Below are positions 1-13,200 of a stretch of DNA of 64,000 bases, piece by piece. Origin of the DNA: Lycocorax pyrrhopterus obiensis (Eukaryota; Chordata; Aves; Passeriformes; Paradisaeidae); assembly GCA_014706295.1 (NCBI GenBank), contig JACSVZ010000001.1, forward strand, positions 117,952,763-118,016,762, in the 5' to 3' direction. The notes under the pieces were generated by a model, which was not told the origin of the DNA, ran no database searches, and was given only the letters and a program-made list of their open reading frames with translations. Position numbers and translations under genes: made by a program. Every line of letters begins with the position of its first letter. The first letter of the stretch is position 1.

Positions 1-565
1 TTATCCATTTCATACACAAAGCAACTACATTTCGCTGGCAACTGCATGGCAACAACCAGAGCTGAGCTTGTCCCACGCCCTGAGCCACCTCAGGCTGCCG
101 TGGCTTCCACACTGCTGCAGGATGTTATGGAGTGGGCAAGGTTAAGGGGGATTTCTTCCACATTCCCTCAAAATCATGTAAATGAACCATCAGATGCAAA
201 AGGGGGGTCACTTTCTGGGGCTGCTGTGGTGATGCACAAACACAGAGGGTTCAGCTCTGGAATAACACACGGAGATCTTGGAGCAAGAAGGGGAATGGCT
301 CGACTTGGCTGCTCCCTCCCTGACTTCTGCCTTGAATTATTGTATTCCTGGCCCCTGGGTGTATCTGACACTCTTGTGGCAATAATAACGAGGGACTGGC
401 AAAGCTGGCACTGCAGACAAGAGGGAGCCTCTCAGCAGGAGGGGCTGCAGTTTCCCAAGTGCTCTCAGGCAGCCCAAGGATGTTCCCAAAATCCCCCTCC
501 CGTCTGTTCTAGTGCTGCTGTGGCTGCAGGCTGAGATGGGTTTAGGGAACAACAAATCCCATTTC

Positions 566-630
566 TTAAGAGTTGGACTCGTTGATCCTTGTGAGTCCTC
601 TTCAACTCAGAATACTCTGAATCTCTGAAA
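566..630 (+). repeat. CR1 LINE 3'-end fragment
   Basis: The string AGTTGGACTCGTTGATCCTT followed by a diverged 'ttcaactcag aatactctga' tail matches the usual 3' end of avian CR1 elements (…ttggactcgatgatccttgtgggtc…, ending in ATTCTRTG-type repeats). Only about 65 bases remain. The match is from memory of the family. Confidence 0.65.
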
Positions 631-3600
631 ACCACCAGTATTAAGAACACTGACACCTGACTAATTCCTCAGTATCCTCTCTCAGTCATTAATTTGTTGT
701 TCTTTTCTTTACCTGCAGACTTATTTGCACTGGCCTTGCAGTGCTGGCCTGTCCTTCAGCTTTCACCCCACTGAAAATCAAATTTGGCTAAAATTTGAGG
801 AGTTCCTCAAGGTATCAGAAGCACCCTGACAGGGCAGACACATAAGCCTTGTTCCCTCACGAAACCAGGCAAAGTATTAAAATGCTTACAAAAAAATGCA
901 ATTATCACAGTGACTGGAAGAGCCCTAAATGATGGCACAGTGCTTTCCACTCGACTGGCTGCATCTCTGAGAGCCAGGCAGGCACAGGGGAGACAGGAAT
1001 CACCATCTTTCACAGCTAAAGAGGCTCACTGGGGTTTTCCTGGAGAGCGCTGTCAAAACTGAAGGGAGAATCGAGACAATTTCCTTGCCTCTGATGGAAA
1101 ACAATTGTCTCTGGACACTGCTTAATCACCCCTGCTAGAGATGCACCATCCCCGGGGCTTCTACAAATACTGCAGAGGATCCATTAACTTAATTAACGTA
1201 TTCATTAGCTGTGGCACGAGATGAGTTCTGCCAACTGTAAAATACTTTTAAAAACTCCAAGAAATAGTATCTCCCCACAGTTTTATTCCTCGTCCTTACC
1301 CTGCTGTGTCATGCCAGCTCCAAATTACTTGACTGTACCATGATGTTTTACAGTCACAGGATACAAGGGCTGTATTCTGTGATGGTGTCAATCAGCATCC
1401 CTCCATCAGTACCAGTGGAGGGATACTCTGGGAGAGGTTTTCATTCAGTTGTAAACCCCTTATTCACTTCCTTCAGCCCATTCATTTCAGCTGCTATGCC
1501 TTTTTTTCCCTGTTGAAATGCAGAATGTGTGCAAACAGATGCATCCTGGGGACAGGGATTTCATAGCCATGGAGACGAGAATATTGTTATTAACACTGTG
1601 GCAGCACATCGTGATCACAGTGTGATTTTTATTACTTTTATTAAGGATGCATTGCTGATCTTGATGAGAACAGTGTGACCACCAGCACTGATAACCTCGC
1701 TGCCACTGCCTGCCTCTGCCTTGGGCTCCCTTTCAAGAAGCCCAGCAAATTACAGAACTCAGATCAAAGGCCACACTTGGTCTTCCAAAGTAAATATTTT
1801 GACATGGAAGCTCCACCACCCCCACTGCTCGTGCTATCGAAGCATCATCATCGCGTTGCTCTACTCCCCCTCAACGCCTCCAGGGAATCCACACCAAGCT
1901 ATGGATGCACGGCTATCCCTGGAGCTCTGCCAGTCAGAACAGGGAAAGCGCTGTTAAACACAAGCTCCTGGACAAGCTGGACCAGCAGAGCTCAGCAGAG
2001 CTGGGTGTCCCAGCAGGATGCCAAGAACTTTGCGTGGTCCGTGAGCGGCTTTTCCCAGCGTCTTTATCAGACACCGACCGCATGGGCTGGTAAAGAATGA
2101 GGAGTGAATTATTTCCTACAGTTCCAATCCTGATGTTCTTCAATGTGATTAACAGACTGCTAAGAGTAAGTCCCCTCAAGGGAAATTTTGCCAAGAAGAG
2201 TATCTAAGAGCAGGTTCTAAACCCCCTTGTCACATAGCCAAAAGGAGGAACAAATCCAAGGTGCCCTTGAGCAGCTGAGTGAAGCAAGGGGCTCAAGGCA
2301 TCCAGTTCTCACTGAAATGCATGAAAAAGCAGTGACTTCAATGTCACATTTTCAATCTTCATTTCACCTTTTGTTCTTCCTTTCACAGCTATTACAAAAC
2401 CAACATTTTTATTTTTATTAGCTACTCCTGTGTTTGCTGCTGTAGAAATCACGGAGACCAAGCTCTCACCCCACAGCAGGTAACGTGAGATGGTTTTGTA
2501 GTTCCAAGTCTCTTCTCCCAGTCATGAAAAGCAGCACTTTAATTCCTCTAAACATGTTCTTCACTCCTGAAGAACCTTCCTGGGAAGGACTAGGTGATGA
2601 CACAACTGATCATTTCTAGTAAGACAGGCTACATAAAATATTGCAGCCTTTCTTTTGCTGCAACATCCCCAGTTGGGTGGTGGGATTTAATTGCTTTGTT
2701 TTAGAACACACACTGCCTGCAATCTGCTTTGCTTAAAACATCAGGCTGCAGACCTGAGGACAATTTATTGAGGCTGTGGAAGATCAAACTGTCTCTTTTC
2801 TCTATGCTTCCCACACCACCCACTGCGAGGAGGCCTTTCCACGCAGCCGAAGCAAATGGAACTGCAGGAACAGGCCTGAAGTCGTTTCTTTTGGCACGTG
2901 AATTTTAATTGCACGTGTATCATCTGGGAAGGCCTTGGTTTGGATGTCAAGTTCACGAAGTGTTGTGTAATCAAACACCCAATAACAGGGAAGTTATGCG
3001 AGTTCTTTAAATCCATCACATGTTCACAGAGCACTGGTGCAACCCATCTGGTCTCACTTATCTGCTAAATCAGGGTAATGGGTGGTATCCATCAGTACTG
3101 ATGAATGATTCATGGCAACAGATCAGTATCCTCCTGACCCACAGCCCAGGTAACCCAGAGTTCTCTTTGCTGTTATTTTCCCAGTCGGTTGATTTGCTAC
3201 AGAGCAATCACCGAAAGTCCTGGTAGCATTTCCAACACTGAACTCCCTAAGTAAAACCTGGGTATTTCAGATTTCATTAATCACCCTCCCCTTGTTTGCT
3301 TGGAGATGCATGTGCTTCATATGTCACAGTGAGTGTCCATTTGACCTGGATGTTTGAATGTTAAGTGGTTTTCACCACTTTTCAGCCCGTGAAACTTTCT
3401 GAGGAAAGTCAGCTGAGTTTTTAAGTCTGCAACCACAGACACTGCTGTTGGCAAAAGTGTAGGCATGGAAAGAAATATAAACAGATGTTTGGCATTTGTT
3501 TTATGAAAGGAATATTTTCTTTTCAATGCCCACATTAACATTAATGGGAGTTATGCAAAGCAGTGAGAGACTATACCCACCAATGATTAATCCAAAATGC

Positions 3601-3739
3601 CTGCACAGCTTGAATGAATCGAGCACCCCACACAACTGATACCTAAATACAATCAAGGCTCTACCGTTGATCTTTTTTATTTTTTAACAGCCCTCTAAAC
3701 CAATTTTGTCCTGGGTGCTGGAAGCAAATTTAACAAATA

Positions 3740-3835
3740 TAAATATAGGACCACATTTTGCCAGCTGCTAAAAATGTGTGCAACTCCCACTGACTTCAGT
3801 GGAAGCATATGCTCACGGGGGCAGAATCCAGCCCC
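3740..3835. repeat. Old interspersed repeat, fold-back type (unnamed)
   Basis: The segment reads 'ggaccacattttgccagctg… actcccactgacttcagtgg …gcagaatccagcccc'. It resembles a repeat widespread in turtle and other sauropsid genomes, built around the near-palindrome CCCATTGACTTCAATGGG and bounded by inverted 'gattttgccac / gcagaatctggccc' ends. That layout suggests an ancient non-autonomous DNA element or SINE relic. The family was recalled, not searched, so no name is given. Confidence 0.4.
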
Positions 3836-4157
3836 TAGCAAATAAGAAATGATCCTGATAATAAAATAAACCACTTCTGTGGTGTCAATTCTTAAATTCT
3901 TTACCAAGCTCCCGATTTGAATATGAAAGATGTGGGTTTAAGATGTAGGATTATTCCCATACCCAGTTAAAGCTGAATTATTCGGATCCTTTTTTTCACA
4001 AAATGCTGTCAGGAACAGCTTGATTGCTATCTATACTCTCTCAGCTCCTCTCTGCAGCAACATTAGCAGTTGTCACATGGAGCATTATGAAGCCTCAAAA
4101 ACTCTCTTTATAAAACTAACAATTTTAATTACTGGAATTGCCAAACTGGTTTCATAC

Positions 4158-4213
4158 CAATAAGCTTGATATTGTTGTCTTCATCTAGCAACAGATTTTC
4201 TATCTTCAAGTCT
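4158..4213 (-). CDS. HUNK: HUNK coding exon 3 (56 bases, catalytic loop DLKIEN)
   Basis: This small exon lies between a TTTCAG acceptor (ending at 4214) and a GTATGA donor (from 4157). Its first base completes Arg181 of HRD. It then encodes DLKIENLLLDEDNNIKLI (residues 182-199) and ends with one base (G) of the Asp of DFG. Length and phase fit exactly: 1 + 54 + 1. D182 is the catalytic base and N187 a metal ligand. The exon is too short to appear as an ORF; it was found because the catalytic loop had to follow exon 2. As 56 is not a multiple of three, skipping it would shift the frame and remove the active site. Confidence 0.93.
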
Positions 4214-7200
4214 CTGAAAGAAAGAAAATATTTTGAGTGAGTCTCCAAAATAATGAAGCAGCTTTGCCTCACTCTCATCAGTGTATGTACAAGACTTGTA
4301 TATAATCAAATGTATAATGAAAGCAGCACACATAGTTCCACAGCGAAAGCAGAAAGCCCCATGCATCCTGCCCAAAATTAACAGTGCTTTCACACACTGC
4401 TTCCCACCTATTCTTCAGGCACAAAATGACATTACAAGCACTTGTCAGTACATCCTGTAATTAACCAGGCTCTTCAGGTTTCTTAAGTACTGGAAGTTTA
4501 CAGAAAACTTACAAACTGGAAACATTTTAAGTATGTTTTTGGAACTGGAGGTCAATTTCTCGTTACTCTTCACAGCCAAAGGCCACAGCTGAAGGATAAA
4601 CCTGAGATCTGAGGAGCAAAAACGTCTGTCCTCTGTCTACAAGAGAGATCAGAACCAGCCTGCTGTGAGGGTGAAGCACCCAAAAGCCTTGCAGAGATGG
4701 TCACCACTGGTATTCCCATACGCCAGAGGTAAAACCCAAGGCTGAGGGATTGAAATGGTTTGTCCAACGCCACACAGAAAATCACCCTGAAACCCCAAGC
4801 TGTGCAGACTGAGTATTAAGTATAAAGTGAAAAAAATCACTCTGGTTGCTACACAACTCGTCCATGACTTCTAGCAGTTGGCTAAGTCTTCACCACAGGG
4901 ATTTTTTGCCCCCATCCAGACAGGAAGTATTTGTAACAATCAGCATGCTGGGCTATCCACAGCTCAGAGGGGCAGCGATGCTTCCCCCAGCGCGCTTTGG
5001 AAAAGTCTGGATAATAAAGCCATCAGCAGTGATTATGAGAAGCCAGTGGCATCCATGGTACTCTGCCTTTGTAAGGCAAAGGCAGTGATGAAAGACACCT
5101 CCATTACAGATGAAGATATCGGGCTTAATAAAATAAGACAAGTAAACCAACCAAACCCAGCCAAGTACTTCCACAAGGAGGGATCTGTGAAAGGAAGACT
5201 CCAAGCCTTTTTAAAAATGTTCCTCTTCATTTCATTTCATGCCCATGCTGTGTTTCAAATAAACCTGAGGCAGAAGAGCACCTGCAGGTAGGATGACCCT
5301 TACTTCATCACTAAGACCACAAGGACCTACACAGGAGGGATTTTCTGCACAAAAAGCAGCATGGGCTGGTGAAGGGGGGATTCTGCCCCTCTCAGGTGAG
5401 ACCCCACCTGCAGAGCTGCCTCCAGCCCTGGGGACCAACAGCAGAGGGACGTGGAGCTGCTGGAGCCAGGCCAGAGGGGGAATGGCTTCAAACTGACAGA
5501 GAATAGGGTTAGATGGGATATTGGGAAGGAATTGTTCCCTGGGAGGGTGGGCAGGCCCTGGCACAGGGTGCCCAGAGGAGCTGTGGCTGCCCCTGGATCC
5601 CTGGAAGTGTCCAAGGCCAGGATGGACGGGGCTTGGAGCAGCCTGGGACAGTGGAAGGTGTCCCTGCCCATGGCAGGGGTGGGACTGGATGGGCTTTAAG
5701 GTCCCGTCCAACCCAAACCCCTCTGTGACTCTGTGGTTATATTCCCTCCTCTGGCAATATCCCTGGGGGTTATCCCAGGGGGTTATTGCACGTCCTGCAA
5801 AAGGCATTTCCCTTGTAGGGCAACCAGTGCTGCTGAGAAAGGGCTCGATCCAGGGACAACCTGCCCTGCCAGATGGATCTGGATCAACCCACTTTTGCTT
5901 CCCTCTGCTGCCAAAACAGGGCTTAGTGCCTCATGTCTCACATCTTTATTGCTTGCAGGTGAAGGTTTTCACAGACAGTGCAATTGGTCTCCAGGAAGAT
6001 ATTAGGGCTGGGAACCTAATGGGAGAGACTTCTAAAAAACCTGGAAAGTCTGGGAAAGACAAAAAAAATACAAAACAAAACCTCCCCACCATTTCTAAAA
6101 CCCCCAATTAAACTGAAATCAACAGAAGCACTGCAATGCTCAGTACAGCATCTCAAAGCAAAGAGAAAGACCATTTGGAAGCTCTGAGTATATTAAATAT
6201 TAGCTAAGAAGAAGCAAGACTTTAAAGGCAAGGAAGGGAAAGATGCAAGCTGTAAGCTGAGGAGGAAAAACATCCAGGCAATCAAAATAACAATTGAGTG
6301 ACAGGAGGACTAACCATGGACACCAGAAAAGATATTTTAAAGGATTCAAGATTAAAAAAAAAAAAGAAAAGAAACAAAAGGTAAATATTACAGGGCATTT
6401 TAAAGCCATCAGAGCAAAAAACCAGAAATGTAAATATTGCCTCAGTATAGAGTGCAGGCAAACCTGGTTGAAGCTGTTTACCCATCTGTCTGTTCTCAGC
6501 AGATTTACCAGTGAGTGCTAACTGATCTAATGGTCCATATGCACCACAGTTGTTGTCCACCCCAACAGGAAAGCACGGATTTTTGGAGCAATACCAGGAG
6601 CCAGGACAACAGGCTTTCCCACATTTTTCTTTGTGGTGGTACAACCCAGTTGTACACCTGCTCTAGGAGCCATTTCCATGAACATCCTAAACGCTTTATT
6701 AGCTCAGTTCTGTCCAGTACAAACTTTAATTATCTTTTACAAAAAGAGGCTTATCTGAGTTGCTCCAAAACTTGTGGTCCAGACTATTCACCGGCTTTCA
6801 CTGAGTGTCTTACTTGCCTTTTATTTTCCAAACCCTTTATCATACACTGCATGAAATTCAGGCCTCCAAACACTCTCGGGGGCAATGGTGTTTCTTTTTC
6901 CACTGCAACAAAGCAGGGACTCTGGACACTTTCAGTTTCCCTCCCTGAAGTAAATCTGATCTTGTTCCTTTACTGTCACAGCTCCTCAAAAAAACACAAC
7001 TAAAGGATTATTTATGGGTTTTCCCCCATAGGTAAATTCTCAGCATTCACTGCTGGAAAAACTTAAAAATACCCTCAGGCACTAAATGCAAAAGGAACAA
7101 GAAGTGCCACCTTTGCCTAAGGGATCAGCTCCCTGATGCTGAGAGTGTCTAACTATGGGACAAGTTAGTCAAATCTAGGAATAATGAAGGCACGCAAGGA

Positions 7201-10200
7201 AGGCCAAGCTGCATTCCCACAGCGTGGAGAACCAGCAGATATTTATGTCTTCACAGCTCGTGGAGCTGGCAGCACACAGTTAGCATTCCCTGGATCTGAA
7301 AATACACCATCTTTATGGGCTAAGTTTCTTTGGGAGTTTGTTCTGCTGTCGATGGGGCTGATTTATCTCTTTGCACCCCTCTGGAAACCCCAACTGCAGC
7401 CAGGGCCTCCAGTGAGGAACACAAGTGAATCCCTGGAGCGAGTGACCCCATCAGCTGCTCCCAGGGGAGTTTATTCCATGCCAGGGCAGGCAGCAGGCTG
7501 CAAAAGGCAAGTTCTGCATTTCACACTTTATTTCGTGTCTGGGGGAGGAAGGATGAGAAAGGAGGTTTCACCAGCAAGCAGCTGCACAGCAGCAGTTGTT
7601 GGCTGCTCTCTCCTGAATCTTATTTTTAATCACAACAGCACCACAGAAAATCACTCCTTAACTCTCAACCCTCAAGGCCACTTTCAAGCCTTGTGCAAGA
7701 GCTGGAAAGGTTGCAGAGATTCGGGTTCATCACCACATTTATGTATCAATATTCATTTCAAAGGCTTTGATATCAAAATGTTATTGAGCCCAATTCTTCT
7801 GTCAGTAACAATGTCACTGGATACCATGTGGGTGCCTCTGTCAAAGAGGAATCCAGTCCATTGTCTTCACTAAAACGAAGTTTAGTTTGTTTACACCAGA
7901 GCACTCCAAGAGAGAATGCCCAAAGGTAATTCTGAAATCTGAAATGAAATAGAAAGACAAACCAGCTCTGCACTTCAAAAGGAGAGCTTGTTCTGTAGAG
8001 CAGGATCTGTCATAAATATTGCATCAGCAGCCAGACTACTGGCACTTAAAATTAATAGGTTGGAAGTTATCAAAGGCAACATGTCAAACAGCAGGTACCA
8101 AATGAGGAATCCTGTGGCACTCTGAGCAATCACCTAACTCTGCCCAAAACCTCAGGGTTTTTCATCTCTTTCAAACTCCTGACCTGCTTCTAATCACCAA
8201 ATGGCAGTGAAAGGCAGGAATCTGCTGCCATGAGGGCAGAAAAAGGGGAATACAGCACGCCATCTTTGCTACCAATACACTATTCAATTCTTTTGACAAC
8301 CTGACAGTAATTGCATTGAATGAGATTGAATTTTGTTAAAATGACTTTAAAAGGGTTGTTGAGAATTTCCTGTGGGATGCAGTGGCAAGCACCAAGGCTT
8401 TCACTTCATTTTCCCTGCTGTCCTTATGCTCCCAGAGGGCTCATTGCTCATGCTGCTTTTTGACAGCATGAAGGCCTGTGTAAACACCCTCTGCCAAGAG
8501 AAAGCTGCACCAGATCCTGCCATTTGGTTCTGTTTTCCTCTGTCAGAGGAAAAGATAAATATTCCTACCTGATTCACAGCTGAGCTTGTTGCAAGTATAT
8601 TTTTAGCAGCAACCAACCAGCTCTCCTGATAGAGGGAAAGAAACCCAAATGATAACATGAAATTATATATAGAAGAGTGGCATTTTGTTTTCAGCGAGCA
8701 GCCGAGGAGTTCTGAACCCTGGGCACCCCTCACCAAAGATGCAGCTTCTGCACTCTGGAACTTGCAGACTTCATCCATCTCAGCAGATGACAAATTTAGA
8801 ATTCTAAAATACATCTATACAGTCAAACATGAGTTTGGAGGTGTTTTTACATCTCTAAATAAAAATAAGGTTTCTTGAAGTTCTTTAATTTTAGGCTGTT
8901 CACACATCAGTGCCTCTTAACAAAAACTTTTCCACTGAATTCTGGGTCCCTGCTCTTGTCCAAAGACCAGTGATCTGAGTGCTTTTCTGCCATGCCAAGT
9001 CTGGATTGTAAGCCATGCAGCTTCCTGAGTAATACAAGCAAATTTCATGCAACTTTATTCCATCTGGGGTTTTTCATCCCAAGCCGAACAGGGTAAGCCA
9101 TCTACATTATTCCCCAAATAATGCAGACAAAACCTATGATTTTCTTTTGCAATAAAAGAGCCAACAAAAAGCTTTTCAGGGCCCTGCCCCGTTCCATGGG
9201 AAGCATTTGGAGAGACAAACAGCAGCCCCTTTTCTGGCCGAGGATGCTGCAGTTTGCTCCACACGTGGCAAACTCCAGCGCCCCCGCATCACCACGCACA
9301 TGAAAACGCTGGTATTTTTACCTGCTTTAAAAATAACAACAACAACAGAACATTGCCATTGCAGCCAGGCAGAGAATGAATCAGACTCCTGCACTATTTT
9401 TTTCCTCCCTCAGTAGCTGATTGAGTAGCCTGTTTTTAGAGCTGCCACAGTCAGAGGCCCGAGAGGCTGAAGGACAACTCCTGAGGTAATTGTTAATTTT
9501 TCTCCCTCTCTTGCTCAGAGAGAGCCAGGAGAATAAATCCAGATCACACAGCCAGGGCTTTTCCTGCATCTCTACACTGCTCTACACACTTTGCTTGCAG
9601 AAGAAGGCAACACATCGAATGGGTTAAGCCAGAGAAAATACTTGCAGATATGCTGCCTGTGATTCTGTCAAGTTTTATCATTTTAAGCAGAATTAGTCCT
9701 GCTCATTCACCGTGTGGAAGCCTCCCAAGAAGCAGCTCAGTGCTGCACAGTGATCTGAGAAACAGGGTGGATGGAGGAGGCTGCCTTTGGGGTAGGGATT
9801 AATTCCATGCCACGGGGCTGGACAGACAGAGCTCAGCTGCCGGAGGAAGCCCAGCACTGTCACAGCTCTCAGGGCTGCTGCCTCCTCCCACAGCCCCTGC
9901 AGCTGTGCTCAGTTCACAGAGGCAGCAGGGAGGGAAGGGGCGAGAGCCAAACCTGCAGGCCCCACACGGGAACTCAGGCTCTCCCTGGGCCCCAAAGCCT
10001 TGCCCTCTTCTCACCAAAACAGCCTGCTGATTCCAGCTTGTGCTTAGGGAACAAGCTATTTTTGTCAAAAATGTGGGTTTGAATCCTCTCTGATAAAGCC
10101 AAGCCTACCAGCCCCCTCTAAGTGCCTTGGCCACTGTGCAGAGGGTGAATTTTTCAGGGACAGGAATTGCTGCTGCTGACCCAATCCTACTGTTAAAAGC

Positions 10201-13200
10201 TAAACATGTTCATCTGTTCCTGCCTTGTTTTCCTCTGCCCATCTCAGAAACTTGATTTATTTCCTTCATCCCTCTCTTTCTCTAAATGCTGGGTATCAAC
10301 TGATCCCTGCAAGCAATAAGTAAACTTCTTCCTTGTCCTTGCCTCAAACTGTGGGGTTAATAATTTAAAGAGATCAGCAGTTTCGAGGCTGATAGAGAAC
10401 CTGGTGGCTGCTCAAATATTTATATTACAGTGGTACCTGAAATGTAGCTTGAGGTAAGACCAGAGGTGGCCTGAGCACATAGCAGTTATCCCTAATGGCT
10501 CACAGGGAACATACAGAGATCCAAGACAAAAAAAGCAGCTTTCAGAGCACACGGAGTTCCACCGAGCCACATGCACCCACGCTGCACAGTGGTGGGCAGC
10601 TCAGCACACAGCTGGGCACAGCTGCAGGAGCTGGCTGTGGGCAGCTCCCCACCTTCTGCACAGTCAGCGAAGCCAAGGAGATGCAGACCCAGATCCTCAA
10701 AAGCATTCAGATGTCTGGCTCCTACAACGTGCCCACAGAACCCAAGAGGATGGGGCCTACACAACTTGCTGAGCATCATATGGGAACTGTGTGGGAGTCC
10801 AGACTTAACACCAGCTGGCCCAAATTTAGAAAGCAGGGCCTCCTTCTTAGCACAACGCCCTATAAATACACCTAAGAACAGGAGAGGAGAGATGCTGGCT
10901 CCAAAGGTCCAGCCAGCCCACCATCCTCCTGTCTCCATAGCAGCCAAGAGCACAGAAGCAGAGAAAGGTACAGGGACAGGCAGTCACATGTGACATCTCC
11001 ACCTGCACTCTCCCAGATCGCCCACTTGCTGCTCAGGGGCTTCAGGCAGAGGCAGCTACTCCTTGTTCATCAGGCTTCTCTCTGCTGAGCTTGTCCTATT
11101 TCCCTAAAGCCCAAGTGAACTCCTAACTCCACAGCATCCTCCTGCCAGGAGACGCACACCCTCCTCATACACAGAGCTCAAGGAGTGTTTGGACAATGCT
11201 CTGAGGCACAGGGTGGGATTTTTGGTGTGTCCTGTGCAGGGCCAGGAGTTGGGCTGGATGATCCCTGTGGGGTCCTTCCAACTCAGCATATCCTGTGATT
11301 CTGTGGATGAAGGTCCTAAAGAAATGAAGCGATGCATCGCAGCAGCTCTGGCTCTCTCTGTCCTGTGAGGCCCTGCCGAGGTGATGCAACAAATGCAAAG
11401 AGCAGGGAAGCAGAAGCCAGGGATTTCAGTGGTCCCACTGAGGCTTTGTCCCAGCCCTGGCACTGTGAGGCTTTGGGCAAATCAGCTCCTCTCCCCACAC
11501 TGCTGTACTTCCACCAGGGAAACAAGAGGCACAGCCACCTTGTCAAAGAAATAGAGAAATGATTCATTAGCTCGTGTTGGTGCGGAGCTCTGAAGAGGCA
11601 AAACAGTGCTTGCAGGGAAAGGGCCCTACTTCTGGACTGCACAGGCTTTACAGACACAGAACCACAGAATATCCTGAGTTGGAATGGGGTCATTGAGTCC
11701 AGTCCCTGGCCACGGAGGCAGCACAGCTCCTGAGTGCCCACCTGAAGCTGCTTAAGCGCTTTCTGCAGGTACTTCCTAATGCCCAAGATAAGAGCATCCA
11801 AACGACACCACGAAGAGCAGCCAGAAAGCTCTCAGGAACACGTTTTTATAAGGAAATCTCCTCACAATACAAATGAACGCCACTCAGAGGATCTGATATA
11901 AACTCTCCCACCAGAGAGGCTTTCCCAGATTACCTGTGCACGACTCCTGCCCGGTGAAGGTGCTCCACTGCCAGGATGAGCTGCCGGATGTATTTGCGGG
12001 CTTCGTGCTCCTCGAGCCTTTTCTTCTCGTAGATCTTGTGCATCAAGTTGCCTCCAGGACACAGCTCCATGACCAGGTAGTAGCTGTTCTCGGTTTCCAG
12101 TATATCCAGCAGCTGGGCAATATTTGGGTGGCGGATCATTTGCTGGATCTGCCCTTCCCGCCGTAGGTTCTTGGTGACATAGGTGTCCTTTTTGGCTCTT
12201 TTCTTGTCAATTACTTTCACTGCCACCTAAGGAGAAAACAGGAGAGGGGGCTGTTAGCTGTCACATCGATGATTTGTTGCTCTAACCTTGTGAAAACAAC
12301 CACTAAAAAAAAACCAGGAGTCAAAAGGGTGTCCCTCTCAGCTGGCACACCATGGCTTCAGGCACAGCTGCACAGGTCAGAGAGTTCTTCCAACCCCCCT
12401 GACTCGTCCATCCTTTATTTCCTTGTACAATGACAGTCAAAAATTATTGCAAGGAAACCAGAAACAAAGGAGGGGAGACGATCCCACTAACCATCCACAA
12501 ACACTTGACACGCTTAACGCTGGGCATTTATTGCAGCTGTTTACTCAGAAAGCCTCCAGGCTGGTGTTTACAACTTTTAAGTGCTGTTTTTGGCTTTTCC
12601 CAGCTCTGAATACACAACTGGAGATGATATCCTTCCGTGACAATTTTCTTAAACTATAGTCAAGCGTTGGCTTTGCATGATTAAACAGGATAAAAACACA
12701 CCATGAAAAACAAAATCATTTTGGTACCACTCTCCTGGCACATCTCTTTTTTCCACTTTTTCTCTCTCATGAGAGCTGGAGAGGGACTTGGGACAAGGGC
12801 CTGGAGGGACAGGACAAGGGGAATGGCTTCAAACTGCCAGAGAGCAGGGTTAGATGGGATGTTGGGAAGGAATTCCTGGCTGTGAGAGTGGCGAGGCCCT
12901 GGCACAGGGTGCCCAGAGCAGCTGTGGCTGCCCCTGGATCCCTGGAAATGTTCAGGCTTCCTGGTCATCTGCACCTACCCTTTGACACCAATGCCTTGGA
13001 ATTGAAGGGTAAAACTGCAGGAATTGGGGCTTCTCAGTGTGTGCTAAGAGCCAGGAGCCAATATTGCTGAGTGTGTTATTGGCTGAACGTGTGCCTGCTA
13101 AGGAAAGATCATTCTGATGACACAGCCCTGATAAAGAGATAAGGCTGAACACCACACACTAGAGCTGCTGGGTGAACTCGGAGCAGCACCAGGACTGTAA

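Larger units (their letters stand above)
1..4157 (-). other. HUNK: HUNK intron 3, partial
   Basis: From the exon 3 donor to the window edge no further HUNK exon was found; in particular nothing encodes the DFG, APE or later kinase motifs on the minus strand. The stretch is AT-rich ordinary intron. It holds a short CR1 3' end near 566-630 and an old CR1-unrelated repeat near 3740-3835. Short ORFs such as the one at 1675-2100 show no family resemblance. Confidence 0.7.
4214..11933 (-). other. HUNK: HUNK intron 2 (7.7 kb)
   Basis: This non-coding stretch contains a MIR-like SINE relic (about 4680-4815) and three CR1 pieces (5384-5735, 11166-11306, 11653-11790). The remainder is unique-looking intron with no recognised exon or RNA gene. 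A 229-codon ORF at 7184-7873 has no recognisable domain, and its C-terminal part is low-quality sequence typical of chance ORFs. Confidence 0.7.

Noticed and set aside
1..4157. Search for HUNK exon 4 (DFG, activation loop, APE)
   Set aside because: No minus-strand segment encodes the DFGLSN or GSPAYAAPE-type motifs, so the exon is concluded to lie outside the window.
7184..7873. 229-codon plus-strand ORF in HUNK intron 2
   Set aside because: Mixed composition with no recognisable domain, no splice structure and nothing resembling a retroelement protein; a chance ORF is more likely, though a search was not possible.
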